From Congeria kusceri (taxonomy: Eukaryota > Mollusca > Bivalvia > Myida > Dreissenidae): a stretch of DNA of 64,000 nucleotides. A program made the translations under genes and the position numbers. Positions 22,301-32,910 of the stretch are shown here, one piece after another. The notes beneath the pieces were generated by a model. That model did no database searches. It was not told where the DNA came from and saw only the letters and a list, made by a program, of their open reading frames with translations. The stretch lies in the NCBI GenBank assembly GCA_027627225.1, contig CM051034.1:6068858-6132857 (forward strand). The letters run 5' to 3'. Position 1 is the stretch's first letter; every line of letters begins with the position of its first letter.

Positions 22301-25300
22301 AAGACGTCAAAGGCAAGCGAGAAGCCGGAAGTACAGTGGTTGATTTTGGTGATGCAAGACGCCGAGGTGGAGTTCATCTGAATGTAGCTGTTTGTTCCGT
22401 TGATGGTCAAAACCGGATCTGGCATGTCGGGAACCGTTGTTATGGCAACGTTACCGTGGACGGCAAAGCTTATGGACGGTACGGCGGTGATCAAAATGTT
22501 GTTGGTAAGGTTGACGAAGGTCACGTTGGTGGCAACAATCTGTGTTGCTGTAGTGGGAAACATTAATAAAGTATGCAAAATAAGGATTATTTATAAACTG
22601 TACATAAACTTAATGATTGATTAAAGTCGTGGATACACTAAACCATATTTTATGTACATGGATAAGCAGAAAGCAGAATTGAAATTGTCAATGTGATCAC
22701 GTTGTTGGTGATGATGATAAATGAACGTATGAACGTAAGTGGCTTTAATCTGTGGCTTCAATCTGTGTTGCTACAGTCGCGAACATGGTAATATTATGAT
22801 TGTACAGCGACGATTATATGTTAAAGATGTCGATAGTTGTATGCTGTTTAAAACTGGAATGATCAATGGACTTAAAAATTAACATACATGTATTTATGTA
22901 CAAATATATGGAGAAGCAGAACTAGAATTGCATTATTGATATCGCGTTGTTAATTAAATACCAATGTAAGGCGTTAGATAAGGCTCATAGCTTACGTACA
23001 TAAAACAGGGCCAAGTCTGAATGAACTTACGTGTTTGGTCGACCTGCGTCCCGAAGTACCCTGCCGGACATTTGCATACATTCTGACCAATGCACGTGCC
23101 GTTGTTTGTGCACCAGTTAGCGGCGCACATCGCTGTCAATGAAAGCAAGATGATATTATATTATATGTCATATATGTGCAGAAATTGTATTGCGTCCACG
23201 AACCAAGATGCATAAAGGTATATATCTCAAATAGTTGGTGCAACGTATTGTGTCAACGAAGCAAGAGGAATGATGCTATTTTGATTGAGGAATTGCTTTT
23301 CGACTTATAACCGCGATTACCCATGTGAATCTCCGAAAGAAACAAACACCAAAGTTTAAAGAATTTGAAAGTTGTACACGACAACTCCGTCAAACAATGA
23401 TGTCAAGGCTTACTGAATGGCTATACGCATTGCCATTCAATTTATACGCATTGCCATTCAATTTATACGCATTGCCATTCAATTGTTCGATTGTGCCAAT
23501 ATAGTTAATATAAGACACACTTTAAAGTAATTGGCTGTTGAGTATTTTCCAGCATATTGCCGTCAGTTTTACATCCTTGGACGTAGCAAAGTTCACACTG
23601 AGGACCAAACAAAATATAATCTGATTTATAACATAATCACTCTGACTGATATTTATGTTCAAATGCCATATTTATATTTATACCTGTCGGTTCACATCCT
23701 TGAAGTTCCACGACGAAGCAAGCTCTGATTTTCCGATCAATCGGAACAATTCTGATGGTGTATGTCACTAAGACGGGAGTGATGCTCACTGTGAAATAAT
23801 GGCTGTCGTTCAAGGCGGGAATATTCTGAAACAACAACACATAATTGACGTTGACTCAATTCTCCAGAATTATAGAAAAAGGTAGAAATTTCCAGCAAGT
23901 AATTAAAATACAAGGCTCGGATTCGTATTTTTGCAAGGTACAAGAAATTTACGTTGCCGTTTGTGAGCAAGTAATTTCTTATCGCATCAAAACTTACGTG
24001 CCTCACTATCCTGAAAATGAAATTATAAATTTTAACAAAATAAACTATAACAAAATACAGTGAATTGTATCTTACGTCGGCGTAAGTACGCACACTTGTT
24101 GTAGAATCAACTGGTGCGATGTCCTGAAGACTGAAATCTCTGATGAACATTTTTGGGTCCCCATCGTGGCGCTTTGGAAACGTGAATTCAAAAACACTGA
24201 CGGCAGTCGGCCTGTCCAACGTGATTTGTACCCAGGGTGAGTGGTCGGCGTCGGAGGGACACCTGCCGTCTGAAAATGACGAAATGTAACATATGATACG
24301 TTAACAAGTTGTTAAAATTATTGGCAAATTCAGGAACGAACAATGTAAATAGTTCATATCAGTAATAAAACATGCCGTTTACTAACTTCCTTGTTATTAA
24401 TGCTGCAGTCAACTAACCGCTATCTTATAAGATATTGAGTTTCATTATTTGCTATCCAATGACAACCACTTAGACTGTATATATAAGATCAATCATGACT
24501 TACATGTGCCCAGGTTGTCCTTAGGGTACTTAGGGTCATGCGAGGAGACTCGGGACGCCGGGATCCTGCCGTCCGCCAAACCCAGCGGCTGTGGGGAGCA
24601 TTCCGTGGTAAACAGACAGAGCTTAGAGAAACGAATGAAAGGCAGCCAAATAAGTATATAGTATCTCTTAATAATAACAAGTATATAGTATCTCTTAATA
24701 ATAACAAGTATATAGTATCTCTTAATAATAACAAATATACAGCATCTCTTAATAATAACAAGTATATAGTATCTCTTAATAATAAGAAGTATATAGTATC
24801 TCTTAATAATAACAAGTATATACTCTTAATAATAACAAGTATATACTCTTAATAATAACAAGTATATACTCTTAATAATAACAAGTATATAGTATCTCTT
24901 AATAATAACAAGTATATACTCTTAATAATAACAAGTATAGAGTATCTCTTAATAATAACAAGGCAGTCCAAAGGACAGCTATATCCCCCGCCGTGATCCT
25001 TCATTAGATTTTAATGTGACTTTGAAGTAGATTTTAAAGTGACTTTGAAGTATCACACTGACCTTAAATCAGTTTCATGAAAATTCCTTAAAGGACATAG
25101 GAGATATGGAGCTGACACCAAAATGGAGGCTCAAACATTTGACCCTTAAGTGTGACCTTGACCTTGAGGTGGCAAGTCTGCTCCATGCCTTCTGCACATG
25201 GCCTCAATGTGATAAACCTTTGAGCCAAGTTTTATGAAAATCCTTAAGGGCATAGGAGATATGGAGCAGACACAAAAATGGAGGCTCAAACATTTGACCT

Positions 25301-28300
25301 TCAAGTGTGACCTTGACCTTGAGGTGGCGTGACTGCCTCGTGCTTTCTGCACATTGCCTTAATGTGATAAACATTTGAGGCAAGTTTCATGAAAATCCTT
25401 TAAAGGGCACAGGAGATATAGAACGGACATGAAAATACAGGCTCAAACATTTAACCTTCAAGTGTGACCTTGACCTTGAGTTTGCGTGACTGGCTTATGC
25501 CTTCTGCACATAGTCTCAATGAGCAAAACATTTGAGCCAAGTTTCATGAAAATCCTTCAAAGGGTATAGGGGATATGGAGCGGACACGAAAAACGGACAC
25601 GAAAATGGAGGCTCAAAAATTTAACCTTCAAGTGTGACCTTAACCTTGAGCTGGCGTGAAAGGCCCATACATTCTGCACATCGTCTCAATGCCCTAAACA
25701 TTTGAGCCAAGTTTCATGAAAATCCTTCAAAAGACATAGGAGATATGGAGCGGACACGAAATGGAGGCTCGAATATTTGACCTTCAAGTGTGACCTTGAC
25801 CTTGAGCCGACGTGACTGACTCATGCCTTCTGCACATCGTCTCCATGACCTAAACATTTGAGCCAAGTTTCATGAAAATCCTTCAAAGGGTATAGGAGAT
25901 ATGGAGCGGACACGAAATGGAGGCTCAAACATTTGACCTTCAAGTGTGACCTTGACCTTGAGCCGGCGTGACTCATGCCTTCTGCACATCGTCTCAATTA
26001 CCTAAACATTTGAGCCAAGTTTCATGAAAGTCCGTCATAGGGTATAGGAGATATGGAGCGGACACGAAAATGTTACGGACAGACGGACAGACGGACGGAC
26101 GGACGGACGGACGGACGGACGGACGAAGGGCATTCCTATAATCCCCCTCCCGCTTCGCGGTGGGGGATTAAAAAAAATGGTTTGCAACAATATGAAACTA
26201 TCATCGTAACTTTTGAAATATGTAAAACATACGTTTTAGCTCGCAGTTCTTTCCTTCGTATCCTAGTGGGCATGCGCAGTAGTAACCTTCGTACTGACAG
26301 ATTCCGTTGTTCTGGCAACCTCCCGGACACAGCTCTGGGAGACAAGAAATATGATGGGTAATGAAATGGCAATAATATACACTGCGTTTTTAAATGTAGT
26401 AATAACGGCATGGTTGAGGCAATTACAAAAAAATAAAAAAGTGTTGTGAAATGCCAAATATCAATAACGAGTAATGACAAAAAGCGACTACCGGTATTCA
26501 GGTTATTATATATGTTAACACAATTGACTGTGACAAATTACTGTTCAGCAGAAAGAGAAAAAAAACCTGGGCAGGCAAATAGTCAAGTTATTCTGGCAAT
26601 TCATGTACTATGACACTGTGTTTATAAAGCAGAATTACACATGGCTTAAAGACATAGAAGAGAATTGTTTCTGTGTTATTTAGATTTGCGCAAGGCGTTT
26701 GATCTTTAAAACCATGACTTTCTACTCTGAATGTTAACATTTAATCGCTTTAGCAAATTCAAATAAAGAAAAAAAATTCTTATTTTAATGTTTTATAAAA
26801 AGTTGGTACAATCTCAAATGCTGACTTAAGTTTGGTGTTCAACAGAGATCAACACTTGGACCTTTACTATTATTTGTTTTTTAGATACAATGAGGATGCA
26901 TTAATGTCCCAACGCTAGTATATAACTGTATATTTAAATAAAAATAAAAACAAAAATTATAATTATTATTATTATTATAATAATAAAAGCAATAATAATA
27001 ATAACAATAATAATGATAATAATAGTAGTAGTAGTAGAAGTTGTAGTAGTAGTAGCAATAGTAGTAGTAGTAGCTGCTACTGATGTTGTTGTTGTTTATT
27101 TATTACTCTTTTAAAAATCTGTGGTTAAGGAGTATGGATTTAAACTTGAGATGATACTTCCGATCAGAACATATTGCCCAAGAATGCTGCTAAATACTGA
27201 ATTTTGTAGTTATTAATTTGAAGTGCTGTCAATAGCAAGCCTGCTTACCGTCCAATGGACACCCGACCAGTTCCAATCTCAGACAGGCGTGTGCCCCAAC
27301 GTGTGACTCAACATCGAACCGCAGCTGGGTGACCGCGATGCCATAACTGAAACCCATCTGACTGGACGCTAGTGAGACATTTAGTTCCATCGCCTACTAA
27401 TGAACATGCATGTATATAATAGCAGGCTTATAACATGCTGAATGCTTTCTTTAGTCAATGGAACAAGCGTCTGTTTTGTGATACCATTACTTTCTGTAGT
27501 ACATATGTTGTAAACGTGTTTTATAGTCGTGAATAATGTGTAAAGGTCGGCACATATCCGTTACTTCAATCACTTAAAACAACGTTCTGTTAATGAAAGA
27601 TAGCAATGTGGAATTGAAGAAAGTTGACATATTTGTGCATTATATGTTAGTTGAAAAGAAATTATTCAACATCAATACTGTGATAGTTGATTTTAATTTA
27701 CATTCCCTATTTCAAATTTGAGTTCTGTAATGACGAACGAAGTGTAATAGATAAATCTCAAGATTTTATATATACATATATATATTCGACTTGGAGTTTT
27801 TTTTTGGATTACAATTCTTTATTTGAGATAATATGTAACAGACATAGATATCAAAATATGGATTTCGTTGATTTCGCAAAAACAAGAACTAACGCACCAA
27901 CTTACCAACTGGCCGGCGGGTACCGGAAATTCCCCGACCGGCTTTCCGCCATTCGGGGTGTACTGCACGTGCACGCGTTTGGCGTAATTGTTTTGGTCCA
28001 TTGGATACACGATAATCCCTTTGATTCCGTATCCGTTTCGGAAGTGGATATTGAGTTGCTTGCCTTGGTTTGTATTGGCACACCATCCCCCTTTTAGCAA
28101 ATAAAAAAAAAAAAACACGTAAATTAGCAAAAAAATAGTGTACATATTCAAACTATCGCAAGGTTTGAAATGACCAGTGAAATGAATAGTAATGCTATAC
28201 CCGCATAAATGTGACACGATTGATGTTCCGTCGACATTTAATGTTTTAACCAAGAAAATGAAACATTGCTTTTATCCTCAAAAATTACATTTAATTCAAG

Positions 28301-28896
28301 AAAATGGAACATTCTTTTTATCCTCGAAAATTACATTTCACGTAATTAAAAGGTTATTGCTTTATCCACGAAAATGAAATTTGAATATCTTTCTTGCAAT
28401 GATAAAATTCATGTGTGCTTTACCTGTAAATACTTGAGACGCCGGATGTGACGTCAGCTCTGACGTGGCGACAATGTCCTTCTGAAGGTCAAGGACGCCA
28501 GCAGACGACACTTGCGTTGAACAGCCTGGCAAAAATAAAAGATGGCGTGCAGAAATGTCGTATTATCTGATGCATTAGTGAGCATTTATTAAAGAAGTCA
28601 GGGTAAATAACATAGCGTACACCCCATTGAAATATTGTATGTTTTACACTGGTCAGCAACATTTTTGGAGGTCAATTTTCAGTGAAAAGAAGAGAGAAAA
28701 AAGCGCTAAAAGCAGAAGATTTGCAGGTCTGACAAGTATTGTGACAACATTATTATGTAAATAATGTATTATTTATTACATATTATAAAACAAAATATTG
28801 TAAACGTTAATTCCACCTACCATTTCCTTCTACCACCGTCACCGTAACGTTCAACAGCAACAATAAACGTAACGCAATCCACTGACGTACTGGCAT
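18605..28896 (-). CDS. Secreted discoidin-EGF-LamG mosaic protein gene, 13 exons, probably disabled
   Basis: Exons, 5' to 3' on the minus strand: 28896-28821, 28525-28424, 28090-27906, 27393-27249, 26334-26233, 24602-24504, 24269-24076, 23825-23684, 23132-23031, 22547-21903, 21029-20533, 20009-19619, 19359-18605. They total 3435 nt, divisible by three, giving 1144 residues plus stop. Order: signal peptide (1-24), discoidin (26-169), EGF (170-203), discoidin (204-348), EGF (349-382), LamG-like (about 385-597), Ser/Thr linker, LamG-like (about 690-893), Ser/Thr linker, LamG-like (about 915-1144). Such proteins are extracellular adhesion or glycan-binding factors. Defects: exon 6 has no AG acceptor where phase requires it, codon 688 is TAA, codon 1051 is TGA, and EGF2 lacks its sixth Cys. 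It is either a recent pseudogene or null allele, a gene with shorter products, or affected by sequence errors. Confidence 0.8.
19619..20009 (-). CDS. Mosaic gene exon 12: second half of LamG-like domain 2
   Basis: Acceptor 'aaccttcag', donor G|GTAGTA, phase 0 to 1. It encodes FTAMAASQKTYIVSNWDD, then LNVWYTFEISWDKANGVSV and ends VLVRAGVLPG. This matches the equivalent segment of LamG 1 (IWQHFEISWNSHLGVEI ... IRAGILTG). Fully open. Confidence 0.85.
20043..20150 (+). repeat. SINE body fragment
   Basis: 'ccaagtactggttctaccca', 'ggaaacggacttgaaag' and the A/T-rich end 'aagcttaaataaataaatc' match the 3' part of the SINE at 52797-52984. The tRNA-like head is absent. Confidence 0.65.
20533..21029 (-). 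CDS. Mosaic gene exon 11: mucin-like linker and first half of LamG 2, in-frame TAA
   Basis: Acceptor CAACAACAG at 21030, donor CAG|GTTCGA at 20532, phase 1 to 0. The first 88 codons are a Thr/Ser/Pro array of (T/S)TTPSTTTSSTTT type, a coding microsatellite of ACA, TCA and CCG codons and a likely O-glycosylated spacer. It then reads APKPYE, TAA (20760-20758), YNMTFLSVVGNILLS, which aligns with NVTFVNLTNNILIT of LamG 1 and continues as a normal LamG start to GFTFKLELQ. No AG lies between the TAA and the domain, so a small splice shift cannot skip it. The closer AG at 21049 would give the wrong phase. Confidence 0.8.
21903..22547 (-). CDS. Mosaic gene exon 10: LamG-like domain 1, single exon
   Basis: Acceptor 'cccactacag', donor ACAG|GTAAGA, phase 1 to 1, 645 nt with no stop. 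It encodes a complete concanavalin-like LamG_3-type domain: TQIVATNVTFVNLTNNILIT, CTSGFSLAFDVFFTSLPDN, TYIVSSGGNVPGHRGVALYY, IWQHFEISWNSHLGVEILI, ending ELIRAGILTG. It is the best preserved of the three copies. Confidence 0.9.
23031..23132 (-). CDS. Mosaic gene exon 9: EGF-like domain 2
   Basis: Acceptor 'cattgacag', donor CAC|GTAAGT, 102 nt, phase 1 to 1, the same length and phase as the exon 5 EGF module. It reads MCAANWCTNNGTCIGQ, then NVCKCPAGYFGTQVDQT. Five of the six EGF cysteines are present. The sixth, expected near GTQ-C, is Val (GTC codon). Confidence 0.88.
23423..23478 (+). repeat. 23-bp tandem repeat, 2-3 copies, in intron
   Basis: 'tatacgcattgccattcaat' is repeated directly about three times. 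It has no coding meaning and lies between exons 9 and 8. Confidence 0.7.
23684..23825 (-). CDS. Mosaic gene exon 8: end of discoidin domain 2
   Basis: Acceptor 'tgtttcag', donor ACAG|GTATAA, phase 0 to 1. It encodes NIPALNDSHYFTVSITPVLV and RACFVVELQGCEPTG, the final strands and closing Cys of an F5/8 type C domain, as in exon 4 (LRLELVGC). Confidence 0.9.
24076..24269 (-). CDS. Mosaic gene exon 7: core of discoidin domain 2
   Basis: Acceptor 'tcattttcag', donor GAC|GTAAGA, phase 1 to 0. It encodes GRCPSDADHSPWVQITLDRP, VSVFEFTFPKRHDGDPKMFI and SLQDIAPVDSTTSVRTYAD. The 'W-x-Q-I-x-L' strand is typical of F5/8 type C domains. Confidence 0.9.
24504..24602 (-). CDS. Mosaic gene exon 6: start of discoidin domain 2, acceptor missing
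   Basis: It encodes CSPQPLGLADGRIPASRVSS then HDPKYPKDNLGT, the usual 'C..PLG..DGRIP' start of a discoidin domain. The donor ACAT|GTAAGT is good. Phase 1 from exon 5 demands a start at 24602, giving exactly 99 nt, but the preceding dinucleotide is GG ('ttaccacgg'), not AG. The nearest real AGs (24623-24622 and within CCCCACAG) are in another phase and would bring a stop within about 30 codons. Confidence 0.75.
24646..24962 (+). repeat. 27-bp minisatellite, ~12 copies, in intron
   Basis: Units of 'tatagtatctcttaataata' plus 'acaagta' recur about 12 times; some units are shortened by loss of 'agtatc'. It starts only 25 bases upstream (in gene direction) of the nearest usable AG of exon 6. The open frames on both strands are repeat artefacts. 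Confidence 0.85.
24970..26170 (+). repeat. Tandem-repeat element, ~160-bp units, ~7 copies
   Basis: Units contain 'cataggagatatggagcgga', 'ggaggctcaaacatttgacc' and 'tcaagtgtgaccttgacctt'. It starts with 'atatcccccgccgtgatcct' and ends with a (ggac)n run and 'taatccccctcccgcttcgc' 'ggtgggggatt'. It sits in the intron between exons 5 and 6. Non-coding. Confidence 0.8.
26233..26334 (-). CDS. Mosaic gene exon 5: EGF-like domain 1
   Basis: Acceptor 'tctcccag', donor AAAC|GTATGT, 102 nt, phase 1 to 1. It reads ELCPGGCQNNGICQYEG, then YYCACPLGYEGKNCELK. All six EGF cysteines are present with spacing C-x3-C-x5-C-x6-C-x-C-x8-C. Confidence 0.92.
26941..27095 (+). repeat. (ATA/GTA)n microsatellite in intron
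   Basis: Mixed runs of aat, ata, gta and gtt triplets lie between exons 5 and 4. Low complexity only. Confidence 0.85.
27249..27393 (-). CDS. Mosaic gene exon 4: end of discoidin domain 1
   Basis: Acceptor 'cattagtag', donor GACG|GTAAGC, phase 0 to 1. It encodes AMELNVSLASSQMGFSYG, VTQLRFDVESHVGAHACLRL and ELVGCPLDG, the C-terminal strands and closing Cys of F5/8 type C. Confidence 0.9.
27906..28090 (-). CDS. Mosaic gene exon 3: core of discoidin domain 1
   Basis: Acceptor 'ttgctaaaag', donor CAGTTG|GTAAGT, phase 1 to 0. It encodes GGWCANTNQGKQLNIHF, IKGIIVYPMDQNNYAKRVHV and QYTPNGGKPVGEFPVPAGQL. The 'WC' and the 'L-x-I-x-F' strand are hallmarks of the discoidin fold. Confidence 0.92.
28424..28525 (-). 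CDS. Mosaic gene exon 2: start of discoidin domain 1
   Basis: Acceptor 'tttttgccag', donor ACAG|GTAAAG, phase 1 to 1. It encodes GCSTQVSSAGVLDLQKDI then VATSELTSHPASQVFTG, with the first domain Cys directly after the signal peptide. Confidence 0.9.
28821..28896 (-). CDS. Mosaic gene exon 1: start codon and signal peptide
   Basis: ATG at 28896-28894, donor AATG|GTAGGT. It encodes MPVRQWIALRLLLLLN then VTVTVVEGN: a basic n-region, a Leu-rich core and a small-residue end, a classic secretion signal. The start was chosen because it gives a complete signal peptide joined in phase to the first discoidin Cys. The next upstream sequence has 'gtttgtaaactttatttg'; no clear TATA box was identified. Confidence 0.9.
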
Positions 28897-29171
28897 GATG
28901 GCAACTATAAAACGCCCGTTCACTTCTTTTTCATGCGTTTGTAAACTTTATTTGACTATACCCCGAGAAACATGCACATTTAATCAACTTCGATCCTGAT
29001 AACTGTCATCAAGTATTATCCACAGATATGTTTACCCAACGATAAATCAGACATACTAGTACTTCGTGATACAAACATGTTGATGATTTTTTACTTCCGT
29101 TTTCAGGGAACCCAGCGGATATCGCCCCCAAAACGTCCTTTTGGGGTTATCTTAGATCATTTGTTTATCAA

Positions 29172-29420
29172 CTAGATGTGTCAAAGACACGGATGCCCCC
29201 ACGACACATGTCTCGACACATATAAAAGGCGTGTCGCTAACACTAATTTCCTCCACACATTTATTTTCATATATATTCTTTAGTGGAAAAAATTACAAAG
29301 GGCCATAATTTGAGTAAAATTGGTCACAGCCAGAATTCCTTGTTTTACGATCTCCAACACGTTAAGGTCCTTCACCTGTGAAAGTTTGGGTGAAATCTGC
29401 ACAGACAACATTCAAACGTA
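29172..29420 (-). repeat. Dispersed repeat, inverted copy of the 2829/4495 family
   Basis: 'ctagatgtgtcaaagacacg', 'gatgcccccacgacacatgt' and 'agggccataatttgag' are the reverse of sequences at 4560-4870. It lies about 280 bp 5' of the mosaic gene start codon. Confidence 0.6.
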
Positions 29421-29811
29421 AACTCAAATTCATAAAGCTGATTTTTACTGTATTTTTATGAGAACAAACCTGCCCTAAGAAAAGCTCATTTCCTAAATGC
29501 AAATGGTGTGTACATTATTTTCATCAACCGATGCTTAATGTACACGTATCGCACATATATTAATGCAACTTCCTTTTATTACCTTATTAAAGATTAATAA
29601 AACAGCATGACAATGTTATTGCTTTAAGATAGTTATATTTTGAATCTCAAATAAAGTGAATATTTGGTGTTACAGAGTGACCTAACTAACGACCATGTAG
29701 GCGAAAAATCTAATGCTGCAGTGTAAAACAAAACACTTAAAAATATGAATTGACAGAGAGTACTTACCAATTCATTGTGTCATATATTATGTTAAGACAG
29801 GCTTTTTAAGG

Positions 29812-30080
29812 TCACGTATTCACAAAACTCATTAGGGAAAACTTAGGATAAGTTTCTTAAATAAATAAAATTCCTTAAGTCTCTGGCAGTTTCATGTATA
29901 AGACTATTTACCTTAAAATGTTTTAATCTAGTCAATATTGCTTAGATGTTTAGTATTTTAAAATTTTGTCAACAAAAATCATTGGATTTCACAAAGAAAA
30001 TTTGATTTGAAATTTTCACTTAAGTACAACTTAAGTTAAGATTTCCATTAGAAGCTTCGTGAATATCAGCCCAAGCAATA
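29812..30080. repeat. MITE with TIR of 'gtattcacaaaactcatta' type
   Basis: The left part 'cacgtattcacaaaactcat' 'tagggaaaacttagg' is mirrored by 'cttaagttaagatttccatt' 'agaagcttcgtgaatatcag'. The layout resembles the elements at 46069-46330 and 46688-46935. Confidence 0.55.
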
Positions 30081-30185
30081 CCGTAGAAAGCATTTGCTCT
30101 CACGAAGGATTGTTTAATTTGTGAAGTTGAAGGGCATATTATACAGTAGATATGACCGTGTGGATTTGCTGGGGCCATGTCAATA

Positions 30186-30507
30186 ATGCAATTATCAATA
30201 TTTTCTCCCAGTGGGGGAGCGGCGGGCTGACCCAGGGAATTAGACAAATTTTATTTTTTGGGGTCTAATTCCCCACCCTAGAGCCAAGCATATTTGTCTA
30301 AATCCCGTCAGTGGGATATGCTGTATGTCAATCAAATGGCCCGGGGGCCTTTATTACCGGGATCTAAAATCCGACCAAAGTCTATTACCCCGGGACCCGG
30401 AGTCATTCGGAATGTCGAATTCCCGCCTGTCCGGAATCGTTTTCAGTCTAAAGTCCCGTATATGCCCGCCGCTCCCCCCTCCTGGGGGAAAACATTGATA
30501 GGTGCAT
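30186..30507. repeat. 'cacctatcaatattttcccc' MITE, copy 2
   Basis: Starts 'atgcaattatcaatattttc' and ends with a G-run plus 'aaaacattgataggtgcat'. The core 'ccccaccctagagccaagca' is shared with the copy at 864. Confidence 0.75.
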
Positions 30508-30698
30508 AACGTTCCTAAGGAAAATCTTAAGACAAGTTATAATTTTCAAAATTTTAGATAACATTTTCTGTGTCACAATTATTATTTTATATTTTAAAAA
30601 TGGTAAAATAAGAGGCATCTGTTAATTCGTAAGCAGAATAAAGCAATTGAATAAAAATAAATGTACATGAAACAGCCATAGACTTAACTAAACTAATT

Positions 30699-30883
30699 AT
30701 GCACCTATCAATATTTTCCCCCAGGGGTGGGCTGACCCATGGGAATTTGACAAGCTTATTTTTCGGGGACCAATCGGCGTGTCAAATTCCCGCCTGTCGA
30801 AAATCGCTTTCAGTCTAAAGTCCCGTCTATGCCCGCTGATCCCCCCCCCCCCCCCACCCTGGGGGAACTATTGATAGGTGCAT
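30699..30883. repeat. 'cacctatcaatattttcccc' MITE, shortened copy 3
   Basis: Both termini are present ('atgcacctatcaatattttc' and 'attgataggtgcat') with a C-homopolymer near 30841-30855. The internal region is shorter than in copies 1 and 2. Confidence 0.75.
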
Positions 30884-31274
30884 TATGATTATACACATCT
30901 ACGTTTTACTTGGGAGGTTTGAGGTTCAGCTTCATGGTATCTTGTATGCAATCATTGTTAACTTAAAGCAGTGTCACTCACTGAATATTTTAGCCACCAA
31001 ACGACCGTGGAATCTCATGATAAACATGAAAACAATAGAGCATCAAAAATAAAAACTGTATGGTGCTTTTAAAATGACCTTATTCTATTCACGTTTATTT
31101 CGAAAGAGATTACAGTATCTGTTTATTTCGTTATTACGAAACGTATTTCGCAAACAGCAGTGACTTTCGCTTTTACACAAAACTATCTGATACAACTGCA
31201 ATTATATTTTGTAAAATCGTCATATTATTTCGTAATTACACAATGTTTGTCTTAAACACGTAATAAACTTGAGG

Positions 31275-31400
31275 CTAATCATCATCATCGTTATCATCAC
31301 CATCGTTATCATCACCATCATTACAACCACAATCATCATTATCATCTTCATCGCACCGCGATCATCTTTCTTCTTTATCATCGTCATCATTCATCATAGT
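31275..31400 (+). repeat. (ATC)n microsatellite
   Basis: Imperfect runs of atc, acc and atc triplets, giving an Ile-rich open frame that is not a gene. Confidence 0.85.
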
Positions 31401-31894
31401 AATAGACACTTAGGTACAAATGTACAACAAATAAATATTAACTTACATCCATGAAATAAGAAACATTCTATGTCAAAGCTTCATATAACCACTTACTTAA
31501 TTACCAGAATACGATAGCAAAGTGCTTGTAAACATAATTTATTACGTCTGTAAAATGTTTATAATTGGCCAGAAATGTGTTTCTTTTTTGACAAATGTCA
31601 ATTTTCATGAGTTCTAAACTATTTAGTATTATGTATATATAGAAATAGTGTATATATTCAAAATTGTGCCATTAAAATATGATTTTAGTTTTCTCATTTT
31701 AGGTTCCTTGTACAGATCAACAAACTATATAGCTGACAAATGTGCTGGATATGTGTCATTAATGAGTAAATAATAAACTGAACTGGATTATAAAGTGTCT
31801 GCAAAGTTTTATGATTCAATAAGATTAATACTTCTGTTCTTTTTCGTTGATAGTTAAAAAACACATATACATGGCGTTTATTTATATATGTTTG

Positions 31895-32150
31895 TCTTAC
31901 TGAGTGGTTTAGAGTGACAAGCCTTTTATCCGGAGGTGGTAGGTTCGAACCACGAAGGATGCACCACTTTTTCCCCGTTTTATGGTTTTCTTGAATATTT
32001 CAATTGATTAATCATGACCCCATACGCACAACTTCTTCGTAGTCTTAATCTTAGGTATTAACCAATAGAAATCAAAGTTTAAATGTACCAAGCATTCCCA
32101 TTGGTCAATATTCTAAGTTGCTACTAAGTTTAAGATTGAGAACTTTCGTT
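31895..32150 (-). repeat. Dispersed element related to 13173-13470
   Basis: The reverse complement contains 'cgaaagttctcaatcttaaa' and 'aatattgaccaatgggaatg', matching 13190-13400 but with one internal unit. 'ggtaggttcgaaccacgaag' near 31943 is B-box-like. Confidence 0.55.
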
Positions 32151-32910
32151 GTCTTGGGGCCAGATGACTTAGCTTTTGCATTGTTTAGACTGTTGGCGGA
32201 AGCAAACGGTCTTTTGAGAGGGTAATTTCCAAAACAGGAATCGCGGAAAACTACTTCTTTTCTTTGCAGGCTATGAGTCAGTAAATCGAAAACGGAAAGG
32301 GTCCTTTTTTTTAAATGCAAACATTCGCAAAAGTTTCTTACCTTTTAATTATTTAAGATAATGTATGTCATGTGTATTATAATGTGTATATCATGTGATT
32401 TATTGCAATTACAGTTTCTAAAAAAGGTCAATTTATTAAAAAATTTACGTCAAATTAATGGCACCCCTGTTTTCGCTATTTACTTAATGTAACCGAAATA
32501 GCTGGTGTGCTGGAATATACAGAAAAAAAATTTGTGAACGCTTTAATAACAACACTGTGTGTAGAACCAAATGTTATATTTGAACTATGAACAAGACTGT
32601 TAAAGGTTTGGAAGCAATGTTTTGCTACTTTTTATTTCTCAAATATTTAAAAGCAATGCAATGTACACAAAAAAGAAGCGTTATAAATAAATATGGAATT
32701 ATCTAGCAGTGGAATGCCCCTATTCTATAACACTCACATCAAATCTAAACAGTGTAAAGCAAAACGTAAAGTGACATTTTCGTCAAAATCATCATGAAAT
32801 TACCAAATACACGTATAATTAAAGAATATGCTATATTCATTAAAACTGTAATGGTTGAGTATACAAATTCTCAATCATACAAACATAATACTTAGATATA
32901 TGCAGCATAT

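Noticed and set aside
24489..24852. Open frames with 'LLLLRDTIYL' or 'KYIVSLNNN' repeats
   Set aside because: They are translations of the 27-bp intronic minisatellite next to exon 6.
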